This document shows, piece by piece, positions 7,563 through 14,446 of a DNA stretch of 23,535 nucleotides. A model generated the notes under the pieces. The model worked only from the letters and a program-made list of their open reading frames with translations, was not told where the DNA came from and searched no databases. The position numbers were made by a program, and so were the translations under genes. This DNA is from CAZNLH01 sp964573995 (GTDB lineage: Bacteria > Gemmatimonadota > CAZMKB01 > CAZNLH01). Position 1 is the first letter of the stretch. Every line of letters starts with the position of its first letter. The stretch spans positions 1 through 23,535 of the forward strand of contig CAZNLH010000033.1 in NCBI GenBank assembly GCA_964573995.1, written 5' to 3'.

Positions 7563-8414
7563 ATGAAGGTGCTCAGGCCAGGTCTCAATCTCGACGGGTT
7601 CTTCCAACGCATAAACTACCGCGGAAAGAAGGCGCTGCTCCTCGATTACGACGGGACCCTCGCCCCGTTCCGCATCCGGAGGGATAAGGCGTATCCCTAC
7701 CCAGGCGTTGGAAATATCCTCGAGACAATCCTTCAAGATGACGATACCCGCCTTGTCATAATCAGCGGGAGGGCGATTTCGGACCTCCTTCCATTACTTG
7801 GACTCGATCCCACACCCGAAATCTGGGGCTCGCACGGCTGGGAACGACTCACGCCGGGAGGTAGCATCGAGACGGCCACCATGGACCCGCTTGCCTCCCG
7901 TTGCCTAGAATCTCAACAGGTGGAAGCGGAGGGGGCAGGCTTGGGAGATAAAGTGGAAGCCAAGCCGGGCTGCCTTGCACTCCACTGGCGCGGCCTCGAG
8001 GAGGCGGAAATCAGGGAACTACGCCGGAGATTCCTGCCGCGGTGGTCGGACGCCTGCAGGCGATTCCCCCTCTCTCTTATGGAATTTGACGGTGGGATAG
8101 AGTTGCGCATGAGTGGCAGGAACAAGGCATTCGTCGTTGACAGTATACGATCAGAGATGGGAGACAACACCATCATGGCATTCCTCGGCGACGACTCGAC
8201 GGACGAAGAGGCCTTCACCGAACTCGGTGAAAATGATCTCGGCGTACTGGTACGGGAGAGATACCGCCCAACGACGGCGGACCTCTGGATCAAACCACCG
8301 GAGGAACTCATCGATTTCCTCAAGACTTGGTCGGAGCGGTGCCGGAGGACTATGGACAACCAGAGAGAACCTGCGCACAATCATTCCTCCGCCACGAAAG
8401 GAGACAAGAAATGA
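7563..8414 (+). CDS. otsB: Trehalose-6-phosphate phosphatase OtsB
   Basis: A HAD-superfamily phosphatase of 283 aa from this start. Motif I DYDGTLAP (28-35) carries the nucleophile and acid/base aspartates, IISGR is motif II, GRNKAF supplies the motif III lysine, and FLGDDSTDEEAF is motif IV. The family dephosphorylates trehalose-6-phosphate to trehalose, the second step after OtsA. The open frame continues upstream to a TTG at 7452 with another ATG at 7479. I prefer 7563 because the extra residues are low in conservation-like features and GAGAAGG precedes this ATG by 8 nt; 7479 remains possible. An AT-rich tract at 7431-7453 upstream could hold a weak internal promoter (TTCCAA, 16 bp, TATATT). 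The TGA overlaps the otsA ATG (ATGA). Confidence 0.85.
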   Translation: MKVLRPGLNLDGFFQRINYRGKKALLLDYDGTLAPFRIRRDKAYPYPGVGNILETILQDDDTRLVIISGRAISDLLPLLGLDPTPEIWGSHGWERLTPGGSIETATMDPLASRCLESQQVEAEGAGLGDKVEAKPGCLALHWRGLEEAEIRELRRRFLPRWSDACRRFPLSLMEFDGGIELRMSGRNKAFVVDSIRSEMGDNTIMAFLGDDSTDEEAFTELGENDLGVLVRERYRPTTADLWIKPPEELIDFLKTWSERCRRTMDNQREPAHNHSSATKGDKK

Positions 8415-9910
8415 ACGTACCAGGTAAACGCCTCGTCCTGGTCGCCAACCGCCTGCCGATCACCCTGGAGCGGAGCAAAGAGGGGTGGCGCACCCAGACT
8501 CCAACCGGAGGCCTGGTGACTGCCCTTGCTCCTGTCTTGAGGAACCGGGGAGGAGTATGGATCGGCTGGCCGGGAGTCCAGGAAATAGACACGGAAGACT
8601 TGAAGGAGGCACTGGCAATAGGAAGCCGAAGCGCTGGCTATGAGCTCAAGGCCGTCAGGCTCACACCCGATGAGATAAAGAAATTCTATTATGGTTTCTC
8701 GAACGAGATAATTTGGCCCCTCTTCCACGACCTTCAATTGAACTGCAACTTCGACCCGGCGTTCTGGAGGATCTACCAGGAGGTCAACCGCAAATTCGGC
8801 GAGGTAATCATCAAGAATGCCGGCCCGCTCGACTTCATCTGGGTACACGACTACCATCTCATGAATGTTGCCCAGGAACTGCGCAAGGCCGGAGTCAACC
8901 CCCTTGTCGGCTTCTTTCTCCATATCCCATTTCCCTCCCTCGATATCTACCTGAAACTCCCGTGGCGATTCCAGATACTCAGGGCCCTCTTGTCCTACGA
9001 CCTGATCGGATTCCAGACATTGCGAGACAGGAGGAACTTTCTACACTGTATCCGCACGCTGTTCAAGAACATCAAGGTCTCAGGCAAAGGACAGGTGGTG
9101 ACCCTCTCCCACGAGGGACGTGAGATCCGGGTGGGGAGTTTCCCGATCAGTATCGATTACAAGGAATTCGTCCACTTCGCTGCAACCCAGGGGGTAGCGG
9201 AGAAGGCCTGGTACATACACGAGGACATGCCGAACCGGCAGATAATCCTCGGCGTTGACCGTCTCGATTACACCAAGGGCATCCCAAACCGCCTTGAGGC
9301 ATTCCGCAACGCCCTTACCAGATACCCGGAACTGCTCGGCAAAGTCACTCTCGTCCAGGTAGTTGTGCCTAGCCGGGAAGAGATCCCCGAGTATTATGGG
9401 CTCAAGACTGAGATAGAGCGAATGGTCGGTGAAATCAATGGACAGTTTACACAGTCCGACTGGATCCCCATCCATTATATTTACAGAAAACTGGACAGGA
9501 CCGAACTGGTAGCCTATTACCGTACGGCCGAGATAGCCCTGATAACCCCGCTCAAGGACGGCATGAACCTCGTGGCGAAGGAATACTGCGCCTCGAGCCT
9601 TGAAGAGAACGGAGTGATTATCCTGAGTGAATTCTGCGGTTCCACGGCCCAACTTCACCGTGGGGCACTGATCGTCAACCCGTACGATATCGAGGGCGTT
9701 GCCGACGCCATCTACCATGGATTCAAGATGGATCGGGAGGAGAGAAGACGCAGGATGAAGAAATTGAGACACTCGATTCGAAAGCAGGGGATATTCTGGT
9801 GGGTCGACTCCTTCCTCCAGGCCGCCATAGCCGCTGATCTCAATGACTTCCCACTCCTCGAAGAATATATCCCGTCGGCCCGGGGAACCTCTTCGTCTCT
9901 CCCAACTTGA
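8411..9910 (+). CDS. otsA: Trehalose-6-phosphate synthase OtsA (GT20)
   Basis: A complete 499-aa GT20 enzyme that transfers glucose from an NDP-glucose to glucose-6-phosphate. Motifs run in the expected order: NRLP (13-16), GWPG (52-55), GFSNEIIWPLFH (95-106), VHDYHL (145-150), HIPFPS (171-176), GVDRLDYTKG (281-290) and DGMNLVAKEY (383-392). AAAGGAG lies 7 nt before the ATG, which overlaps the otsB stop as ATGA. An open frame reaching further upstream only shadows the otsB end. The related glucosylglycerol-phosphate synthases share most of these motifs. The OtsB partner and the TreT gene favour trehalose, but the acceptor cannot be proven by reading. Confidence 0.88.
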   Translation: MNVPGKRLVLVANRLPITLERSKEGWRTQTPTGGLVTALAPVLRNRGGVWIGWPGVQEIDTEDLKEALAIGSRSAGYELKAVRLTPDEIKKFYYGFSNEIIWPLFHDLQLNCNFDPAFWRIYQEVNRKFGEVIIKNAGPLDFIWVHDYHLMNVAQELRKAGVNPLVGFFLHIPFPSLDIYLKLPWRFQILRALLSYDLIGFQTLRDRRNFLHCIRTLFKNIKVSGKGQVVTLSHEGREIRVGSFPISIDYKEFVHFAATQGVAEKAWYIHEDMPNRQIILGVDRLDYTKGIPNRLEAFRNALTRYPELLGKVTLVQVVVPSREEIPEYYGLKTEIERMVGEINGQFTQSDWIPIHYIYRKLDRTELVAYYRTAEIALITPLKDGMNLVAKEYCASSLEENGVIILSEFCGSTAQLHRGALIVNPYDIEGVADAIYHGFKMDREERRRRMKKLRHSIRKQGIFWWVDSFLQAAIAADLNDFPLLEEYIPSARGTSSSLPT

Positions 9911-9935
9911 CAGCACATACTCCATAAGTTATCAT
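9907..9935 (+). promoter_or_regulatory. Sigma-70 promoter overlapping the otsA stop codon
   Basis: A perfect -35 TTGACA (9907-9912) contains the otsA TGA (9908-9910); 17 bp downstream lies TATCAT (9930-9935), one mismatch from consensus. It would start a transcript near 9942, about 120 nt ahead of the gene at 10063. No clear intrinsic terminator separates it from otsA. Confidence 0.65.
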
Positions 9936-10062
9936 TCATCCGCTATTTTGTATAAGCCTTGATGAAGCGGACGCTTCCCGCCACCTAATAAGAAACTTCA
10001 CGAGAAGATATAGTACCTCCTTAGAGGGAACGGGAGAAGCAACTATCTTGAAAGGGAATAGA

Positions 10063-10620
10063 ATGAAAACGATCGATAGTCTTCAGGGAATAATCGCCTC
10101 CCTCAAGGAGAAGATCCAGCAGGGATCAAAGAGCACCGTGAAGGCAGGCGACACAGCGGATTTGAGGGAACTTCGAAAGAAACTCAAGCGGGCCCAGCGC
10201 AGGTGCAACAAGTGGCTCAAGCGGGCAAAGGCCATCGATGAGGCAACGGCAAGGGCCAAGAATAAGGCTTCTTCTGGCAAGGCCGTTTCGGAATCCACTG
10301 ATAAGGAAAAGGAACCAACGAAGGTCGAGACTCCTGAGAATGCCGCGATGAATAAGGAAGATGTGAAGCCGGCAGCCAAAGAGGAACCAATACCAGACGG
10401 CCAAGTGCCAGAAACAAAAGGGGGAGGAGAACCCTCTATCCCTGGCTCGGAGACAGGAGATACCGACCAGGCCGCAAAGGCGGTCCCCATTGCGGCAGTT
10501 GAGGAAAGATCCACGGGAGAAGACCATGCCTCACAGTCCGAGGGACCTCAATCTGGCACGGCATCACCGGATGATTCGGCCAGTACAGTAGATGAAAAGA
10601 AAGCGGGCGACAAGGACTGA
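10063..10620 (+). CDS. Charged, mostly disordered hypothetical protein
   Basis: A 185-aa protein I do not recognise. The first 75 or so residues are strongly basic and probably helical (for example LRELRKKLKRAQRRCNKWLK). The remainder is low complexity, rich in Glu, Asp, Pro, Gly, Ser and Ala, net acidic and surely disordered. There is no signal peptide or membrane segment. The ATG at 10063 has AAAGGG 6 nt upstream; a TTG five codons earlier is less likely. It has its own near-consensus promoter at the end of otsA and converges on the next gene with only 30 bp between stops. A stress-protective, LEA-like or nucleic-acid-associated role is possible from composition and position only. Confidence 0.65.
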   Translation: MKTIDSLQGIIASLKEKIQQGSKSTVKAGDTADLRELRKKLKRAQRRCNKWLKRAKAIDEATARAKNKASSGKAVSESTDKEKEPTKVETPENAAMNKEDVKPAAKEEPIPDGQVPETKGGGEPSIPGSETGDTDQAAKAVPIAAVEERSTGEDHASQSEGPQSGTASPDDSASTVDEKKAGDKD

Positions 10621-10650
10621 ACGGGGTATGAAGCAGCGGGCCTCGACCGC

Positions 10651-11214
10651 CTAATCCCGGCTCACGGCACTCAACCTCACCTCTTCTACCGGATGGCCGA
10701 CCGCCGAGTCTATTAGATACCCAACAAGGGCCCCAACCCCCCCGCCTATGAGCAGGCCGTATCCCATGGGCCTCAATACCGGGTGACCCGTGTAGGTGTA
10801 ATTGGGATTTAGCATGGCGTTCGAGATAAACCCCGCCATCAAGGATACCGGCAGGCCGCCCCATAAGGCACCCTTGAATATGCCATCGTAATTCGGGTCT
10901 CCACACTGCAGCGAAGAGACATCCCGCATCGGAATCGATCGTTGAACTACGTTGTATGCCCCGGCTTCAAAGGGATGGCCCTGGATTTCCTCCCTTGCCT
11001 CCATGAACAGCGAATCGGAGGCGATCTTGAGAAATCGCCCCTTGATGGTCTCTTGGTCGGTAGTGGTCAGAAGGCACGATTGACACTCCCGCTCCAGCGA
11101 CACGTTCGAATTCCCCTCGGGCGAAGAGGCCCCGCCTTGATCGGCTGGTTCCGCTGCAACAGCACTCGAAGAAAATGCCATAATGAATATGGAGATGAGA
11201 ACACAACGAAACAT
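10651..11214 (-). CDS. Exported hypothetical protein with glycine-rich hydrophobic hairpin
   Basis: A 187-aa protein with a clear N-terminal signal peptide (MFRCVLISIFIMAFSSSAVAA, likely cleaved after AVAA). A Cys pair follows (ECQSC), and a small folded region includes IKGRFLKIASDSLFM. The C-terminal part has two Gly-rich hydrophobic stretches, GIFKGALWGGLPVSLMAGFI and GYGLLIGGGVGALVGYLI, resembling glycine-zipper hairpins of exported or membrane-associated proteins. The ATG at 11214 is preceded by AAGGGGGG 7 nt away. It is transcribed alone and towards the charged protein. I do not recognise the family; an envelope-associated role is inferred from the signal peptide. Confidence 0.65.
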   Translation of the reverse strand: MFRCVLISIFIMAFSSSAVAAEPADQGGASSPEGNSNVSLERECQSCLLTTTDQETIKGRFLKIASDSLFMEAREEIQGHPFEAGAYNVVQRSIPMRDVSSLQCGDPNYDGIFKGALWGGLPVSLMAGFISNAMLNPNYTYTGHPVLRPMGYGLLIGGGVGALVGYLIDSAVGHPVEEVRLSAVSRD

Positions 11215-11598
11215 TGCAATTCCCCCCTTGAAAATTTGGTTTGTACCACCTCAATCAACGGAACGGGGATGACCTGCAAGACAGACGGCATACAACCCAG
11301 GGTTCACGCCACCCTCCGCATGACCGGAGCGTCATCACGTGGAACACAGCTTACATCGCCCACGCGGCAAACCCCATCGTAAAAATAAAAATACAATAAA
11401 CGTGATGGAATTGCAAGAAGAATCTACCGAATTTTACCCATTTCAATTTGACAAGTGCCGGTATCAATGGTATAGTATTGTCTGTACAAGCAGATCTCGC
11501 CGCCCCACGCAGTTGATACGGGGCATGCCGGCGAATTCCGATTCCGTCATGGAAAACGTGAGACGATCCCACTCAAGAGAGGACCACCGGAGGAACCC
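11215..11598. other. Divergent intergenic region with one strong promoter
   Basis: No gene is supported here. The region holds an A/T-rich tract at about 11380-11401, the near-consensus rightward promoter at 11448-11476 and the leader of the following gene, which includes a small GCCCC/GGGGC hairpin (11502-11524). I could not find a convincing leftward promoter for the gene ending at 10651. Confidence 0.5.
11448..11476 (+). promoter_or_regulatory. Near-consensus sigma-70 promoter
   Basis: TTGACA (11448-11453), 17-bp spacer, TATAGT (11471-11476): a perfect -35 and one mismatch in the -10. An A-rich tract lies 50-70 bp upstream. The leader to the ATG at 11599 would be about 115 nt. Confidence 0.7.
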
Positions 11599-12219
11599 AT
11601 GAAGAAGCAAACGGAGATGTCCCTGATTCTGTTCTGCCTGATATCGTTATCGAGCCCTTCCGTACCTTTCGCACAGGCATGGAAGCCATACGACTTCAAG
11701 GGGACGGAGCACTTCAAGTACGATATCCACAGCACCAAAAACGGCAAGGAGGAGGCAGGGTACCTGATTCTCGATATCGAGAAGAAGGGAGAGGACAAAT
11801 ACAAGATCTCCTACGAGTCCAAACTCGGCGACAGCGAGGCCTCTTCGAGCACCACGTCCTCGGCGGACAACCTGGCAGGAAAGTTGATGATGTCGATGAT
11901 GATGAGCGGATCTGAGGCCGGCACCGTGCTCGGCTCTACCCTCTTCACCCAGGCAATGCCCATGATGTTCATGGGAATGACCGATTTCGAAGTTGGCTCA
12001 GGATGGTCGAGGACGGAAAATGGCAAGAAACTCTCCTTCAAAGTAGAATCGAAGGAGAAGGTCGCCGGTCTCGAGGGATACAAGTGCGTCTACCGGGAGG
12101 ACGGTATGGTTAAATACCTGCAAGTAATCGCTCCAGATGTCCCACTCCCGCTCCAGACCGAAATGACCGATGAGGATGGAAGCCAGTATAAAGCCAAGTT
12201 GGTGGAATACAGGCGGTAA
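11599..12219 (+). CDS. Exported hypothetical protein with a methionine-rich segment
   Basis: A 206-aa protein with a signal peptide (MKKQTEMSLILFCLISLSS, cleavage probably near FAQA). The mature part looks like a beta-rich periplasmic domain (EHFKYDIHSTKNGKEEAGYL, then DKYKISYESKLG). A central segment, residues 97-127, contains ten methionines (MMSMMM, AMPMMFMGM) and ends before a second beta-rich stretch with a lone Cys (YKCVYRED). GGAGGA sits 4 nt before the ATG, and the promoter at 11448-11476 is one of the best in the window, so strong expression is expected. I do not recognise the family. Metal binding by the methionines or a membrane-contacting loop are both possible. Confidence 0.7.
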   Translation: MKKQTEMSLILFCLISLSSPSVPFAQAWKPYDFKGTEHFKYDIHSTKNGKEEAGYLILDIEKKGEDKYKISYESKLGDSEASSSTTSSADNLAGKLMMSMMMSGSEAGTVLGSTLFTQAMPMMFMGMTDFEVGSGWSRTENGKKLSFKVESKEKVAGLEGYKCVYREDGMVKYLQVIAPDVPLPLQTEMTDEDGSQYKAKLVEYRR

Positions 12220-12254
12220 GGCTTCAAGTATCCCCAGCGATGGGCGATACCGCC
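12212..12254 (+). repeat. Inverted repeat across a stop codon
   Basis: GGCGGTA (12212-12218) pairs perfectly with TACCGCC (12248-12254), with an inner CCC/GGG pair. The left arm covers part of the TAA stop of the methionine-rich gene. There is no T-run, so it is a 3' stabilising hairpin or attenuator at most. Confidence 0.3.
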
Positions 12255-12379
12255 ACGAGACGCAAGGCGGGCCAGACGATCATTGTAACCAATTCATCGC
12301 GGCAATAACGTGGAAACGATCCCAAGATGACGGCCACGGCCTTCACAAACAGCCCTCCTCTCATCAGCCCTGGGGACGT

Positions 12380-13006
12380 ATGCCGGTAGAGGGAGAAGGA
12401 TATTCCCGCAGTCCCGGCAGGTACAAGCCCATCAGGTCGATGGGTTGCATTTCCCTCGTTGTCTCACTCCTTTGCTGCAGCGGAAGTTCCGAACGGCGCA
12501 CCGCCAAAATGAACCTCGGCGATCTAAGGACCATAATCCTTGCTTACAACAGGGAGCAGGTGGACTTTTTCAATAAAATCCTACGTCCGGACGATGTCGT
12601 AGCCTCCTGGGCCGGACACGCGCAATTGATGAAATACGTCCATGGTCCTAAACGGCTCATATCGGCCCCTTCCATCGAGAAATTGAAGACTGCACTCGAG
12701 AGAGTAGGCGATACTCACATCGATTACATCAACTATAACCCCGAAGTTTGGAAGACACACGATACCCCCGAGGAGGAACTTCGCGCACCTGTTGAAACCG
12801 TGGAAAAAATAAGGGACATCTGTGTTCAGCAGGGAGGGCGTCCCCTGCGGGATGAAAGGGGCGAAAAGGTCCTCAAGCCCATGAAGGCGGAAGAGGTCTT
12901 GAGGAAACTGGAACTCGTGGCATCCATGGCGAACGGAATCGCCATTCTCTATCCCGAGGAAGGCAAGGCCGAGATGAAAGAACTCATCCGCCTACTAAGG
13001 GGATGA
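12380..13006 (+). CDS. Putative lipoprotein or exported hypothetical protein
   Basis: The open frame has a signal-like segment RYKPIRSMGCISLVVSLLCCSGSS. From the ATG at 12380 the product is 208 aa with a positively charged n-region before the hydrophobic stretch. The ATG at 12440 gives 188 aa but no positive charge. Neither has a strong ribosome binding site, so the start is uncertain. The cysteines in SLLCCSGSS could be lipidated although the lipobox is imperfect. The mature part is alpha/beta-like; IDYINYNPEVWKTHDTPEEEL followed by PVETVEKIRDICVQQGG recalls one beta-alpha unit of a TIM barrel, but the protein is too short for a full barrel. I do not recognise the family. Its stop overlaps the start of a weak small frame (ATGA). 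Confidence 0.5.
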   Translation: MPVEGEGYSRSPGRYKPIRSMGCISLVVSLLCCSGSSERRTAKMNLGDLRTIILAYNREQVDFFNKILRPDDVVASWAGHAQLMKYVHGPKRLISAPSIEKLKTALERVGDTHIDYINYNPEVWKTHDTPEEELRAPVETVEKIRDICVQQGGRPLRDERGEKVLKPMKAEEVLRKLELVASMANGIAILYPEEGKAEMKELIRLLRG

Positions 13007-13230
13007 TAGACAGGATCGATCATCTCTCGGCCGAAGAACTCGAACGTCCCGTAGAACCTGCCCGGAAGGCCATCGGCGATCACACGATACTTTCCAACGG
13101 AATAATCACCTGGTTCACTATCTCTTCGCGGTGGACCCCGCAGTGCCTGACCGGAGGTTACGAACGGTTCACGGATAAGAGCCACCTGCCAAAAGTGGCG
13201 TGTGCCCTCGAACGATTTCCTGGGGGATAA
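13003..13230 (+). CDS. Doubtful small open reading frame (75 aa)
   Basis: The ATG overlaps the preceding TGA as ATGA, a real translational-coupling arrangement elsewhere in this window, and AAGGGG lies just upstream. The first 30 residues (MIDRIDHLSAEELERPVEPA) look protein-like; the rest does not suggest a domain. It may be a chance frame or the decayed end of the preceding gene. Confidence 0.25.
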   Translation: MIDRIDHLSAEELERPVEPARKAIGDHTILSNGIITWFTISSRWTPQCLTGGYERFTDKSHLPKVACALERFPGG

Positions 13231-13292
13231 AAGGACTCAATCATCCCGGATGTGCTCCCTTCGCCCGCGTAGACCACCACAGGTGCAATTTC

Positions 13293-14444
13293 CTACCCCC
13301 CTCTCCTCTGAACCTCCAGATTGCGCCGATATTCCCTTATCAGAAAATCTACAAGGCCTTGCCGCCCTTTCCCGGGCAGGCGACGAACAAAAAGCTCCTT
13401 CAACCGGGCGTGATGTCGTATGGAGCCTTCAGAGAACTCCTCGATATCCCCTTGTAGAATATGCTCCCAGTAAACGTGCCTTATGCCGGCCGCAGCCGCG
13501 GCCTCATTTATCCATGGATTGCCTTCCGCCCAGGGGAGCGCGAAGTGCGCAGCCTTCTTCCCCAGTTTACTTTCCAGGAGAGCCCCCGCCCTGCCCAACA
13601 ATCTTACCAGGTCCTCCCTCTTCTCTTCGTCGGTCTCCATTCGTCCGGAGCCCGGATGATCCGCTCGGTACCGTGCCACAAATGACATGAGTTGATCGCG
13701 CCAGTCGGGTCTCTCGAAGAAGTCTTCGCTGCATGCGGCAAGATCGACGCATCCCTCGGAAAGTCCCGGATCCTCCATGAACCGGCGGGCAGTTCCCCAT
13801 CGAGATCCATTTTCGTAGATCGGGTGTCCCGGCGGCAGCCTCCTCATGAATACATCCCCGGTGGCCTTTCGAATCTGCCAGGCACAGTTTCTCATCATCC
13901 TTATATCCAAGGAGGGCCGTGCGAAATCCATTATGCGCTCGGATACGAAGACCCTCGAATGAGCATATCCATGGAGTTGGACGTCCACAACCCCGCTTTC
14001 CTCCAGGGCCCTCGCCTCATCCCAGTTAAAGAGTGCCCTGTTACCGTAATCATCGACCGCCAGTTCAGCCGCCGAGACCTGATCGAGTGTGGGCGTCCTC
14101 TCACCTTCCCCTATCAATGCGGGGGAGACAAAGACGGTCGCCGAGAATCCATACCTTTTCAAGAAGGGAAACGCGATCTGCCACACGGATCGAAGGCCAT
14201 CGTCGAACGTAAGCACCACCTTCTTCGGGTCTGGATCGTCCCACGGGGCTTCGACACATGAAACGGCGCGATACCCGTTCTCTGCAAGAAAGGACAACTG
14301 CCTCTCGAACTCGTCGGGGACTATGTCATGAAACATGAATACCGGCATCTGGACCTCTCCCAGCCTCTCGGCGAAGTATCGTTCGGGGCAGAAGGCATCC
14401 CGATAATAGCGGAAAGAACGCATCTTAAGGCCGGTTATCAGCAT
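13293..14444 (-). CDS. Polysaccharide deacetylase family protein (NodB/CE4-like)
   Basis: A 383-aa protein with MFHDIV and the CE4 motif TFDDG (79-83, catalytic Asp and metal Asp), then a metal-binding HGYAH (158-162). The later CE4 motifs are hard to see. Instead there is a long insertion after the second motif, before the FALPWAEGNPW segment near the end, so the fold is a diverged or permuted deacetylase. There is no signal peptide, suggesting a cytoplasmic site of action, as for deacetylases that edit lipid-linked sugars. ATG at 14444 is preceded by GGGG 6 nt away; a TTG two codons earlier overlaps the flippase stop. It is the last gene of the surface-polysaccharide operon. Substrate unknown. 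Confidence 0.75.
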   Translation of the reverse strand: MLITGLKMRSFRYYRDAFCPERYFAERLGEVQMPVFMFHDIVPDEFERQLSFLAENGYRAVSCVEAPWDDPDPKKVVLTFDDGLRSVWQIAFPFLKRYGFSATVFVSPALIGEGERTPTLDQVSAAELAVDDYGNRALFNWDEARALEESGVVDVQLHGYAHSRVFVSERIMDFARPSLDIRMMRNCAWQIRKATGDVFMRRLPPGHPIYENGSRWGTARRFMEDPGLSEGCVDLAACSEDFFERPDWRDQLMSFVARYRADHPGSGRMETDEEKREDLVRLLGRAGALLESKLGKKAAHFALPWAEGNPWINEAAAAAGIRHVYWEHILQGDIEEFSEGSIRHHARLKELFVRRLPGKGRQGLVDFLIREYRRNLEVQRRGG

Positions 14445-14446
14445 AC

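Noticed and set aside
8136..8141. TTGACA inside otsB
   Set aside because: No acceptable -10 box at 15-19 bp; internal to a coding region.
9080..9925. A 281-codon minus-strand frame
   Set aside because: Antisense to otsA, whose GT20 motifs are complete; no domain in the translation.
12283..12311. Possible promoter TTGTAA-17-TAACGT ahead of the putative lipoprotein
   Set aside because: Only four and three of six matches; expected by chance in a region of this size.
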